A DNA stretch of 64,000 nt from CBDCFV01 sp965261795. GTDB taxonomy: Bacteria > Chloroflexota > Dehalococcoidia > Lucifugimonadales > UBA3495. The translations under genes and the position numbers were made by a program. Each line of letters begins with the position of its first letter. Within the stretch, counting starts at the first letter, position 1. The notes below the pieces were generated by a model. It did not search any database and was not told the DNA's origin. It saw nothing but the letters and a program-made list of their open reading frames with translations. This document shows positions 34,374 to 42,438 of the stretch, piece by piece. The stretch is taken from positions 2,666,001 to 2,730,000 of the forward strand of contig OZ253476.1 of assembly GCA_965261795.1 (NCBI GenBank). The letters run 5' to 3'.

Positions 34374-34838
34374 ATGAAACACGAGGAGAACTCCCCAGAC
34401 CTGGCGAAGTTCCTGGCACGGGAGGCCGGAACTCCCAACCGGCAGGTCGAGTACGTGGCCTCCCCCTACTGGCACCCCCGCTAGGAGGTCCGCCGGGCCA
34501 GGGCCCAAGCCGCCCTGACCGGGACCACCATGCTGATGGAGAAGCACATGGCCGCCCTGTCCCCGGTGGTTTACAGCACAACGATCCAGGAGCAGGGAAA
34601 CTTCAGCCCTCCGGAGGGGTGGTACGGCTTCGACCTGCACCTGCTGGCTGCATGCGGGGGATTGACGCTGCTAGAAGTGCCGGGCTGGGAGAAGAGCCGC
34701 GGAGTCCTGATCGAGCTGGGATTCGCCCGGGGTCGGGGGATGCATGTCCACCGGGTGCCCTGGCCGGAAATCCGGGAACGGTTGAACCCGGACGTTATCG
34801 AAATCCTGGAGGACCCGGACGGGGCGGACGCCGCGTAG
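34374..34838 (+). pseudogene. DUF1937 / deoxyribosyltransferase-like gene with in-frame TAG
   Basis: From ATG 34374 (behind GAGGAAAAGACAGGC) the frame reads to VEYVASPYWHPR and then TAG at codon 37 (34482-34484). It continues in the same frame as EVRRARAQAALTG, SPVVYSTTI, GFDLHLLAAC and SRGVLIELGFARGRG to TAG 34836. The joined sequence is that of small nucleoside 2-deoxyribosyltransferase-like proteins (YxASPY...V...R...A, then the Asp/Leu-rich LxxC and GVxxELxxA motifs). Only the amber codon interrupts it. It is the third such case in this window. Confidence 0.72.
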
Positions 34839-34867
34839 CACCGGGGCGAACGGAGGAGAGAGGGATC

Positions 34868-35117
34868 ATGGACGACGTCCTGGCCATCGACCTGTTCACC
34901 AACGGCGGCGAGTACGGGTTCAACACCGATCCGGACGACGGGGCCGGACGACGGAGCCGGAGGGCCGGGCCGGAGCATGATGTACCTCAGGGTATTCCGG
35001 CGCGTTCCTCGAAGCAACAACCTATACCGGACGGCGGCCTTGGTCGAGGCCGACGCGCTGCTCGCAGTCCTGGAAAAAGCCGGCATCATGCCGGAACCGG
35101 CAGAAGAGAACAGGTAA
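34868..35117 (+). pseudogene. Small gene apparently split by a frameshift
   Basis: ATG 34868 (behind GGAGGAGAGAGGG) begins a coding-like sequence, DDVLAIDLFTNGGEYGFNT. It then enters a slippage-prone run of CGGACGACGG and CCGGAGGGCC repeats, after which the sense-looking frame is a different one: LRVFRRVPRSNNLYRTAALV and LLAVLEKAGIMPEP, ending at TAA 35115. The second part also has its own ATGs at 34977 and 34980. It is either one gene with a frame change in the repeat or two very small genes. Confidence 0.4.
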
Positions 35118-35164
35118 ACCAGCCGACCCCAAGCGTCACTTGAAATCGTCACTTGAAATCCACC

Positions 35165-35854
35165 TCACTTGGACTCGATGAACGGCAGGAGCCCCTCCGC
35201 CAAGGAGACCAGGTTCCGGGTCTGGACCCATACCCGGCCGCCGCCGCCGTCAGCCAGGAACCGCATCACCAGCCCCTCGCCGCCCAGGACGGCGGAACGG
35301 AGGCCGCCCACCTTGCCGATGGAGTATTCCAGCCCTTCGGTGAAGGCCACCAAGTGGCCGGTATCCACCACCAACTCCCGGCCCGGCTCCAGTTCAAACT
35401 CCCGGATGGCCCCGTAGGAGTTATAGAACACCTCCCCCGGTTCCTCATCGGTGAAGGCCCGCAGGAAGAAGAACCGCTCGCCGCTGAAGAAGCCCCGGAA
35501 CCCTTGGAAGCGGGAGTCCACCTCCACCCCGCCGGCGCAGGCCAGGAAGGAGCCCGACTGGATGAACAGGTCTGAGCCGGGAAGGACCTCGAAGGAGCGA
35601 ATGTCCCCGGGACAGGGAGGTGCCAGACAGACCCAGCCGCCCCGGTCCGCCCCTCCCGTGAAGGAGTTCATCAGGAAGGACTCGCCGCCCAAGAGACGGC
35701 GGGCGGCCCCGAAGACGCCGCCCCCCAGGCCGGTCTCCATGTCGACGTCCTGCTGGGCCACCATGGCCCCGGGCTCGGCCCGGACGGTCTCCCCGGGCTC
35801 CAGCCGCACGGTGAGCAGGGAGTAGCTGGGACTGAACTCGATCTCGGTCTGCAC
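35165..35854 (-). CDS. AIM24 / TIGR00266 family protein
   Basis: A GTG at 35854, nine bases after GGAGG on the - strand, gives 229 residues. The sequence matches the TIGR00266/AIM24 pattern: LEPGETVRAEPGAMVA, then MNSFTGG, GDIRSFEVLPG, FIQSGSFLAC, and near the end VDTGHLVAFTEGLEY and FLADGGGGRVWVQTR. These beta-roll proteins are widespread in bacteria with no settled function. It is the only - strand gene in the 17-37 kb block and is probably cargo rather than part of the element's core. Confidence 0.85.
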   Translation of the reverse strand: MQTEIEFSPSYSLLTVRLEPGETVRAEPGAMVAQQDVDMETGLGGGVFGAARRLLGGESFLMNSFTGGADRGGWVCLAPPCPGDIRSFEVLPGSDLFIQSGSFLACAGGVEVDSRFQGFRGFFSGERFFFLRAFTDEEPGEVFYNSYGAIREFELEPGRELVVDTGHLVAFTEGLEYSIGKVGGLRSAVLGGEGLVMRFLADGGGGRVWVQTRNLVSLAEGLLPFIESK

Positions 35855-35953
35855 GACAAAACCTCCACGGCACAGGATAAAGCTACGGTAACAAGGAGTT
35901 GGACCCTCCCGGTTTGGAGGAGAAGACTGCTGAAAAGCAAGGAGAAAGACCAA

Positions 35954-36112
35954 GTGCAGAAGAACGAAAAGGACAAGACCCCCAACCAAAAGAACCGGCC
36001 GAGCCGGGAGACCCAACAAGAACAGACCGTTCCCGCCGCCGCGCGGAGGATGCGGTTCACCCGGAAGAGGACCCCTGTCACCGGCCGGAGCCGGGGCAAC
36101 CGGACCCGGTAG
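35954..36112 (+). CDS. Small basic protein (52 aa)
   Basis: A GTG at 35954 lies eight bases after AAGGAG. The frame is Lys/Gln/Asn-rich, then ends in a strongly basic run (RRMRFTRKRTPVTGRSRGN). The composition suggests nucleic-acid binding. No family recognised; the ribosome site and position in the gap before the DUF488 gene are the main support. Confidence 0.38.
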   Translation: MQKNEKDKTPNQKNRPSRETQQEQTVPAAARRMRFTRKRTPVTGRSRGNRTR

Positions 36113-36151
36113 CAAGGAATCTTGGAGGAAGACCCAAAGGAGAGAAGGAAA

Positions 36152-36748
36152 ATGAGCAGGAAGCCGCACCCGGTCCACACCGTCGGGCATTCGAACCTGG
36201 AACTGGAAAGGTTCATGGATCTGCTGGAACGGAACAGGGTCCAGATGGTCGCCGACGTACGCAGCAGCCCCTACAGCCGCCACGTCCCTCAGTTCAACCG
36301 GGAAAAACTGGCCGAAGCCTTGGGAGAACGGGGCTTCGGCTACCTCCACATGGGAGACCAATTGGGTGGCAGGCCCAACGCAAACCGGCTGTACGACGAG
36401 AAGGGCCAAGCCGATTACCGCCTGATGGCGCTGGAGCCGGGGTTCCAAGCCGACATCAGACAGCTGGCCCAAATAGCTGGGGAACGCCACGTGGCGCTCA
36501 TGTGCACCGAACGTGACCCACTGAAGTGCCACCGTACCCTGCTGGTATCCCCAGCCCTGGAGGAGGCCGGAATCCCGGTAATCCACATCATGGGAGACAC
36601 CGGGAGAATGACCCACGAAGACCTGATGGACCGGTTGGTGAAAGCACAGAGATTGCCGCAACAGGCAGAGGTGGCGACAAACCGGCGGGAGGCCGTGGAA
36701 CTCGCGGTGGACCGCCAAGTCCGACGGGAGGCCTACCGGAAGAGGTAG
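36152..36748 (+). CDS. DUF488 family protein
   Basis: ATG 36152 follows AAGGAGAGAAGGAAA, and gives 198 residues (an in-frame ATG at 36122 lacks a site). It matches DUF488: HTVGHSNLELERFMDLL at the N-terminus, VADVRSSPYSRHVPQFNRE, YLHMGDQLGG, and MCTERDPLKCHRTLL. The family has conserved Arg and Cys residues and is found on phages and genomic islands; a nucleotide or nucleic-acid role is suspected but unproven. Confidence 0.88.
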   Translation: MSRKPHPVHTVGHSNLELERFMDLLERNRVQMVADVRSSPYSRHVPQFNREKLAEALGERGFGYLHMGDQLGGRPNANRLYDEKGQADYRLMALEPGFQADIRQLAQIAGERHVALMCTERDPLKCHRTLLVSPALEEAGIPVIHIMGDTGRMTHEDLMDRLVKAQRLPQQAEVATNRREAVELAVDRQVRREAYRKR

Positions 36749-36778
36749 GCCGGAAGAACGAAGACAACTCAACAGGAC

Positions 36779-37624
36779 ATGGGCCAACAGGACATAGAAG
36801 TGACAGGAAAGAAGGCGGACCCCAAGCTCAGGAAGACCGCAGCAGCACTATGCCAAAGGAATCTCAACCCAGAGACCTCCGGAGAACACGCTCCCTGCCA
36901 AGAATGCGAATACTGCAAAGCAATAACGGCGTCCGTGGGGAAGAGAACAGGGCCAGAGAGAATTGAAAGAGCCCTCGGCAAGTTCAGAAACAACACCATA
37001 AGCGACATCAACTTCGTAGCCGGGCCGGATGCGGGGGCATGTCTGCTGGAAGAGGCATGGACGAACTGGCGCATTCTAAACCGCCCGGAACCAACCCGGG
37101 AGACGGAAAGGCGGGAAGCCAGAATGGAAAGGCGCGAGAGCATAAGGAGCACCGCCGCAGGCCAGATCCTGCGAGACTTGGAAAAGCAACGCACCATATC
37201 CCTGACCCAGGTCCCAGAAGGGACAAACCTTCTCTTCGATCCCTTCAACCAAGCCAACAGCCAGGCGTTCTGGGTACTGACCATCAGAATACTAGCCAAC
37301 ATGGTATGCCTGGAGGAAGACGAGCGGAAGTTCATCGCCCTCGCAATCTCATGCATGACAGAGGCCCAACTACTGCTATCGCCCCCAGAAACCAAACCGG
37401 CCAAGGACGAACAGGAATGGCGCAGGAAGAACCTGCGCGACTGGAACTCAACCCGCCGGGGAGTTGAAAGCTCGGTCGAAGACGCGGTGGTTGCAAGTCT
37501 CACCGAAGAGCTGGCAGAGGAAACAGGGGGAGAGTATTGGGAACCCGTCCGGGAGGACAGTCCGGGTGAACTAAGCAGCGAGAAAGACATCCGTGAGCAG
37601 AGAGCCCTGAGCTGGGATCCCTGA
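36779..37624 (+). CDS. Hypothetical 281-aa protein
   Basis: ATG 36779 lies 30 bases after the DUF488 stop with no strong site. The N-terminal part has a Cys cluster (CQECEYCKA), the middle is basic and helical, and residues 150-200 include a hydrophobic FWVLTIRILANMVCL helix. The tail is acidic. No motif recognised. It is the last gene before the stacked IS elements, and its 3' end is intact. Confidence 0.58.
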   Translation: MGQQDIEVTGKKADPKLRKTAAALCQRNLNPETSGEHAPCQECEYCKAITASVGKRTGPERIERALGKFRNNTISDINFVAGPDAGACLLEEAWTNWRILNRPEPTRETERREARMERRESIRSTAAGQILRDLEKQRTISLTQVPEGTNLLFDPFNQANSQAFWVLTIRILANMVCLEEDERKFIALAISCMTEAQLLLSPPETKPAKDEQEWRRKNLRDWNSTRRGVESSVEDAVVASLTEELAEETGGEYWEPVREDSPGELSSEKDIREQRALSWDP

Positions 37625-37662
37625 GCAGAAAACCGTGAACGGACATTCCCCGTGGCAGGTCC

Positions 37663-39097
37663 CTAGTACTACAGTCGCATATATTGGCTGAGGAGTTTCA
37701 GTCTGCGTTGGTAGTGGCAGCGGCGGGCTCTTGCTTGGTGCCGCCGCCTCCACCGGGACCACGTCAGCACCGAATCGTCCGTAGGGTTGGGCTTCCAGAT
37801 CAGCCGGTAGATGAGCCGTCTCACTTCAGGAACCGTCAACGGTATCAGGGCCTCATCCCAGTCCGGCTCTCCCCCCTTTTACCGCAGCTACCTGCGTTGG
37901 CCTGTTGCCGGACCACCGCCAGGCAGGCGTGGGCCAACATTGACAGCGTGATGTGCCGGTGCCAACCATCCCATTTCCGGACTTCATACTGGTCCAGACC
38001 CACCTGTCCCTTGGCCTCCTCGAAACATTCCTCAATGGCCCAGCGGGTTCCCGCCACCCGCACCAGTTCCTCCAAGGGCGTATCAACCGGGCCGAAGCAG
38101 ACGTAGTAAGCCAACTCTTCAGGCTGGGCAATGCTGCGCCGGGCCAGCAGCCAGTACCCCTTGCCCGGCTCTCTCAGGGGCCGGATCTCCACCAAGGCCC
38201 AGTCGTAGACCCGGGGACCCTTGGCGCCGTTGCCAGCGCTGCACCGACTCCAGTGGGATTCTTTCACTCCGGACGCCAGTTGGTCCGCCCTCACCTGCCG
38301 CGGCCCCTTATCCGTCAAAGCCCATAGCCTCTCGTTACTCTTGATGGCCAACACGTGGGCTGCGCCCTTCTGCTCCAAGCACAACCGCAGGTTGCGGTCG
38401 CTGCCGTACACTTCATCCCCAGTGATCCAACTGAAGGGAATCCCAGATTCCACCGCTCGCTCCAGCATCTCCTGGGCCAGTTGCGGCTTGGTCCGGAAGG
38501 CCGCCTCCTCAGGCACTCCCGCCTCCCGGCGGCGTCCTCCATCGTCAGCCCACACTCGGGGCAGGTACAGTTCCCGGTCCAGCAGTGTCCTTCCCCTAGC
38601 GCTGGCGTAGGCCAGGAATACCCCTATCTGGCAGTTTTCGATCCGTCCCGCCGTCCCACTGTACTGTCGCTGCACCCCAACCGACTTGTTACCCTTCTTC
38701 AGGAACCCAGTCTCGTCCACCACCAGCACCCCGTCCTCATCGCCCAAATGCTCAATCACGTAGCTTCGCAGGTCGTCCCGAACCAGGTTGGCGTCCCACC
38801 GATAGGTGGACAGCAACCGCTGCACCCCGTCGGGCGTGGCGTCGCCCGCCTGCTCCGCCAGTTGCCAGCCGTTCTTGCGCTCCACCGGAGAAAGCAGTCC
38901 CTTCAGATACTCCAGCGCCCGGCGGCGGGGTTCCGAACGGTGAAACCGCACCCCAATGCACCCATGAACCCCTTCAATGCCTTTGGCCCACCGCGCCACC
39001 TCTAACACCTCATCCTTGTCCCCTGCCACCACCTCACCTCACTCACACTCTAAAGTCGCTCTATTCTAGCATCGAATATCTGCGGCTGTAGTACTAG
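37663..39097. mobile_element. IS701-type insertion sequence
   Basis: The ends are CTAGTACTACAGTCGCATAT (37663) and, on the other strand from 39097, CTAGTACTACAGCCGCAGAT, an imperfect terminal inverted repeat. Both ends carry CTAG, the target tetranucleotide favoured by IS701-type elements. The single transposase gene is intact. The right CTAG is shared with the next IS. Confidence 0.88.
37845..39032 (-). CDS. IS701-family transposase
   Basis: 395 residues with the IS701 DDE pattern: GVLVVDETGFLKKG, then SWITGDEVYG and, near the end, RWAIEECFEEAKGQVGLDQYEVRKW, which holds the catalytic Glu. Full length, with no internal stop. It probably moves by cut-and-paste. The start is taken at the first ATG, close to the right end of the element. 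Confidence 0.9.
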   Translation of the reverse strand: MVAGDKDEVLEVARWAKGIEGVHGCIGVRFHRSEPRRRALEYLKGLLSPVERKNGWQLAEQAGDATPDGVQRLLSTYRWDANLVRDDLRSYVIEHLGDEDGVLVVDETGFLKKGNKSVGVQRQYSGTAGRIENCQIGVFLAYASARGRTLLDRELYLPRVWADDGGRRREAGVPEEAAFRTKPQLAQEMLERAVESGIPFSWITGDEVYGSDRNLRLCLEQKGAAHVLAIKSNERLWALTDKGPRQVRADQLASGVKESHWSRCSAGNGAKGPRVYDWALVEIRPLREPGKGYWLLARRSIAQPEELAYYVCFGPVDTPLEELVRVAGTRWAIEECFEEAKGQVGLDQYEVRKWDGWHRHITLSMLAHACLAVVRQQANAGSCGKRGESRTGMRP

Positions 39098-39163
39098 GGA
39101 GTGTCGTCAAAGTGAGAGTGAGGTGATAAGCTGACATTGCAATCAGTGTAGTAGGATTGGGCT

Positions 39164-39969
39164 ATGCCAGCAGCAACCGCAGTGCCGGCGCACCGGCGCC
39201 ATGATATTTCCGGCCAGGTATGGGAAATCCTGGAGCCTCTTCTCCCCGGCGGCAAGGGCAAGACGGGCCGGCCCGCTTACGATAACCGGCTTTTTCTCAA
39301 TGCTGTGTTCTGGATTCTGCGCACCGGGGCTCCTTGGCGCGATTTGCCCCCGGACTACGGGGACTGGAAGAACACCCACCGGCCCCCCCGGTCAAGCCGG
39401 GGGGCTAAAGGCTTCTGCCGCTGGCGGGACCGGGGCGTATGGGCCAAGCTGCTGGACGCCATGATTGACGATCCTGATTTTGAGTGGCTGATGATTGACG
39501 CCAGCTACATCAAGGCTCATCCCCACAGCGCCGGGGCCCGGGGCGGCAATCAAGCCATTGCCCGCACAAAAGGGGGCTCAACAGCAAGCTGCACCTGGCG
39601 GTGGACTCCCACGGAATGCCGGTAAAAGTGATAGTCACCGGAGGCACGGCAGCGGACTGCTCCCAAGCACTGCCCTTGATTGAGGGTATCGCGGCGGAGC
39701 ATCTTCTGGCAGACAAAGCCTATGACACCAATGAAATCATAGCCGCCGCCTCGGAATTGGGGATGAACCCGGTAATACCGCCCAAAAGCAACCGGCGGGA
39801 AAAGCGGGAATATGACCGGGCACTGTACAAGCTGCGGCATCTGGTGGAAAACGGCTTCTTGGACTTCAAGCAGTGGCGGGGAGTGGCAACCCGGTATGCC
39901 AAGAACTCCCTTTCTTACCTGGCCATCTGCCAGATTCGGGCGATGGTGATTTGGACTAAGTTGATTTGA
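39164..39969 (+). CDS. IS5-family transposase, two overlapping frames
   Basis: Frame A (39164-39625) has HDISGQVWEILEPLLPG and the first Asp in WLMIDASYIKAH. Frame B ends at 39969 and has LHLAVDSHGMPVKVIVTGG, LADKAYDTNEI and the final KLRHLVENGFLDFKQWRG. They join by a -1 shift at AAAAGGGGG (39568-39576) to give ARTKGG-LNSKLHLAVD, the usual programmed frameshift of this group. Frame A also carries about 10 extra residues (PPRSSRGAKG) where the family has KNTHRRFCRW. They are encoded by a C-run/G-run palindrome at 39383-39411. Confidence 0.82.
39383..39411 (+). repeat. Mini-palindrome P1 inside IS5 transposase
   Basis: CCCCCCCGGTCAAG then CCGGGGGGCTAAAGG forms an eight-pair stem and adds ten codons to a conserved part of the transposase. 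It resembles three other short hairpins in the sense direction of transposase genes (P2-P4). Confidence 0.7.
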
Positions 39970-39978
39970 CGACACTCC

Positions 39979-41150
39979 CTAGTGTCCTGTATCTAAAGTG
40001 CGTCGGCAAAAGCGGGCCACGCTGGCCAGGATTTGGTCAGCGGTCTTGGTCCAGACAAAGGGCTTGGGGTCTTCGTTGGTGACGTCCAGGTAACGGTAGA
40101 TGGCAGCCTCCAGTTCACCGCTGCTCTGATGCACTCCACGGCGCAACTGCTTTTCGGTGAGCAGCCCAAACCAGCGTTCCACCAGGTTCAGCCAGGAGGC
40201 GCTGGTGGGCGTGAAGTGGATATGGAAGCGGGGCCGTTTGGCGAACCAGTTCCGGATCAGCGCCGTCTTGTGGGTGGCGTAGTTGTCCGCAATCAGGTGC
40301 ACGTCCAACCCGGCGGGCACCTCGGACTCGATGGCATCGAGGAACTTGCGGAACTCCACGGCCCGGTGGCGGCGGTGGCACTGGCCAATCACCTTGCCGG
40401 TCCTGGCGTCCAAAGCGGCGAAGAGGGACGTGGTGCCGTGGCGCACGTAATCATGGGTGCGCCGCTCCACCTGGCCCGGGCGCAGGGGCAACAGCGGCCT
40501 GGTGCGGTCCAAGGCCTGAATCTGGGACTTCTCGTCCACGCACAAGACCAACGCCCGGTCCGGTGGATCAAGGTAGAGGCCCACAATGTCCCGCACCTTT
40601 TCGATGAAGAAGGGGTCCGCCGACAGCTTGAAGGTTTCGGTGCGGTGAGGTTGCAGTGCGAAGGCGCGCCAGATGCGGCTGACCGTGGTGTGGCTCAGAC
40701 CGGAACGCTGGGCCATGGACCGGGTGCTCCAGTGCGTGGCGTCCTTGGGTGTGGACTCCAGCGTCAGCGTAATCACCCGTTCCACGTCTTCATCAGTAAC
40801 CGCTCGCGGTCGGCCGCTGCGGGGCTCGTCCGACAGGCCGTCCAATCGCCGTTCCAAGAACCGGGAACGCCACTTCCCCACCGTTTCGTCGGACACCTCC
40901 AAGTCGGCAGCCACTGCGATGTTGCTGCGGCCTTCGGCGCAGGCCAGAATCATTCTGGCCCGCAGCGCCAGGCTCTGGGCCGTCTTGGGGCGACGAACCC
41001 ACCGTTCCAGCGTTTCCCTTTCGGTGTCGTCCAATATCAGCGGCGGCATTGGCCTTCCGATCGCCATGATCATCCCTCTCCTGAGTCGGTGATCGAAAGA
41101 ATACCTCATTGCGAACACTATTACTACTAACTTCAGTTACACCACACTAG
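39979..41150. mobile_element. IS630-type insertion sequence 1
   Basis: The left end CTAGTGTCCTGTATCTAAAG and the right end, read inward as CTAGTGTGGTGTAACTGAAG, form an imperfect inverted repeat. CTAG, containing the TA target of IS630 elements, is at both ends. The transposase is intact. The right end interrupts a restriction-type gene fragment. Confidence 0.85.
39982..41067 (-). CDS. IS630-family transposase
   Basis: The ATG at 41067 follows AGGAGAGG on the - strand. The product has an N-terminal helix-turn-helix (NIAVAADLEVSDETVGKWR), a second one (RSMAQRSGLSHTTVSRIWR), then the DDE core: LVLCVDEKSQIQALDR, LHVIADNY-type segment (VHLIADNYATHKT) and SWLNLVERWFGLLTEKQLRRG. All three acidic residues are present. 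The frame is open from 39979. Confidence 0.9.
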
Positions 41151-41282
41151 CGACAATTCGGCCAAGCCTCGCCTTTGCGTCTTTCTCAGCGGCGGCGTGG
41201 TTATTTACCTTAGCCTCGATTACTACTGGCCACCCGCTCGCCTCCTCGATGGGAATATCTGGACGGCCGCTGCTGTCACGCT
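41151..41282 (-). pseudogene. Fragment of a restriction-endonuclease-like domain
   Basis: On the - strand RDSSGRPDIPIEEASGW leads to PVVIEAKVNNHAAAEKDAKA. This is a PD-(D/E)XK core (RPDI, then EAK) of the type found in some restriction enzymes. Its 3' side is cut by the IS630 end at 41150 and its 5' side stops at about 41283, where an unrelated fragment begins. Confidence 0.55.
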
Positions 41283-41411
41283 CAGGTGGTGGACAAGGAC
41301 GGGGTTCCCCTGACCAACGAGGAGCTTTCCCGCAAGCGCCGCGACTGCGACCTGTGCGGCTCCGCGCTCTGGAGAGTGAAGGCCGAACGCGGGTGGTACT
41401 ATCTCTGCTAG
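41283..41411 (+). pseudogene. Fragment of SNF2-type helicase zinc insertion
   Basis: The frame encodes QVVDKDGVPLTNEELSRKRR, CDLCGSALW and WYYLC before TAG 41409. It aligns with ILDKDGIPVPVTDLERKR and CRECGGALW in the zinc insertion of the helicase at 20899-23400. Only about 43 codons survive, showing that a related mobile element once lay here or recombined with this site. Confidence 0.6.
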
Positions 41412-41520
41412 CGATTTGGTCTCTTAGGGAAGAGGCGTGGGGCAAAGCTAATTAGCCAGGACTGGTCGCGCTGTGACTGGCCGACAATTTCACAGTAGAA
41501 ATTATCTTCAGGAGATGAGG

Positions 41521-41859
41521 ATGAAGTCAGCCCTAGAGGCTCAACAGGTACTTCGCTGGTTAATGATTGTGCGATGGATTGCCCTGGCGGATCTGGTACT
41601 GCTCATAGTGCTGCTCGTTGCCTCCTTTGCCAACAACGAGAAAATGGTACAGATTTTTGGGCTTACCCACGGAATCGTTTTCCTGGCACTCATCGCCATC
41701 GTAGGAATCGGGGCGGTCCAGAAACTCTGGACTTGGTGGTTTCTCGTCGGCACTCTGGTTACCACAGGCCCTCCCGGTGCTTTGGTTGGGGAAGTCCTAA
41801 TTGCGCGCAAAGCCAAAGCCATCCTCGTGACATCGAAAGGGGAAACTACCGACCGATAG
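41521..41859 (+). CDS. Small membrane protein, DUF3817-like
   Basis: ATG 41521 is preferred because CAGGAG lies six bases upstream. The 112 residues contain three hydrophobic spans. The first is in LADLVLLIVLLVASF; then QIFGLTHGIVFLALIAIVGI, with the G..HG pattern of DUF3817 proteins, and a third near the C-terminus. A short charged tail follows. Probably an integral membrane protein of unknown function. It may be a surviving chromosomal gene between IS debris. Confidence 0.6.
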   Translation: MKSALEAQQVLRWLMIVRWIALADLVLLIVLLVASFANNEKMVQIFGLTHGIVFLALIAIVGIGAVQKLWTWWFLVGTLVTTGPPGALVGEVLIARKAKAILVTSKGETTDR

Positions 41860-41888
41860 TTGTCAATGGCGCCGGGAAATTGGGCCAC

Positions 41889-42313
41889 TGGGGCGGAGGA
41901 ATCGTGTACCACCGACGTGATGACGGACGGCAGTAACTCAGGCAGAGTGGCGACGTTGCAGGAGCAGGAAAAGGCAGCGTTGACGGTGCGGTCTATGCTT
42001 CGTCGGGTTCGTCCGGAGCTTGGGACGCGGCGTTCTCCCGGTTGCGCTTGAGCCTGTAGCTCTCGCCGTTCATCTCCAGGATGTGCACGTGGTGGGTGAG
42101 CCGGTCCAGCAGGGCCCCGGTGAGCCGTTCCGAGCCGAACACCTCGGTCCACTCGTCGAAGGGAAGATTGGTGGTCACCAGGATGGAGCCCCGCTCATAG
42201 CGCTGGGAGAATACCTCGAAGAGCAGTTCCGCACCGGTGCGGGACAAGGGCACGAAACCCAGTTCGTCGATGATCAGCAGCTTGAGCAGTCGTCTTTCAT
42301 CCCGGGCCTCCAC
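41889..42313 (-). pseudogene. istB: IS21 remnant 1: end repeat and truncated istB
   Basis: The - strand frame 41993-42313 encodes the C-terminal part of an IS21 helper ATPase: LIIDELGFVPLSRTGAELLF, RGSILVTTNLPFDEW, and LTGALLDRLTHHVHILEMNG. The N-terminal Walker A part and istA are missing. A 27-base deletion relative to copy 2 lies just before LIIDELG. TGGGGCGGAG...GTGTACCACC at 41889-41913 is shared with copy 2 (44838-44862) and is probably the IS21 terminal repeat. Confidence 0.75.
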
Positions 42314-42438
42314 TATCTTTTCTATAATTTGTCCATATCCCGCCTTCTCGACCTTTTCCGACGTAAAAGACGAAAGATTCGTTTCCCGATGCCATTGATT
42401 AACGACCGTCCTGGCTGTCTCCTCCAGTTCCGCCGTTT

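Larger units (their letters stand above)
39094..39982. mobile_element. IS5-type (IS427-like) insertion sequence
   Basis: Perfect terminal inverted repeats AGGGAGTGTCGTCAAA (39096-39111) and its reverse complement (39965-39980) bracket a two-frame transposase. CTAG occurs at both outer edges (39094-39097 and 39979-39982), each shared with a neighbouring IS. Confidence 0.88.

Noticed and set aside
33250..34581. 443-codon - strand frame opposite two + strand genes
   Set aside because: Spans two ATGA-coupled + strand genes and an intergenic gap; no ribosome site or domain.
6880..34838. Genome-wide reassignment of TAG to a sense codon
   Set aside because: Many intact genes here end at TAG with nothing coding-like after it, for example 27756, 28309 and 30846. 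Only local suppression or mutation remains possible.
35855..36787. Upstream extension of the AIM24 frame
   Set aside because: The AIM24 fold starts at the GTG at 35854, behind a good GGAGG. The extension runs antisense to the DUF488 gene.
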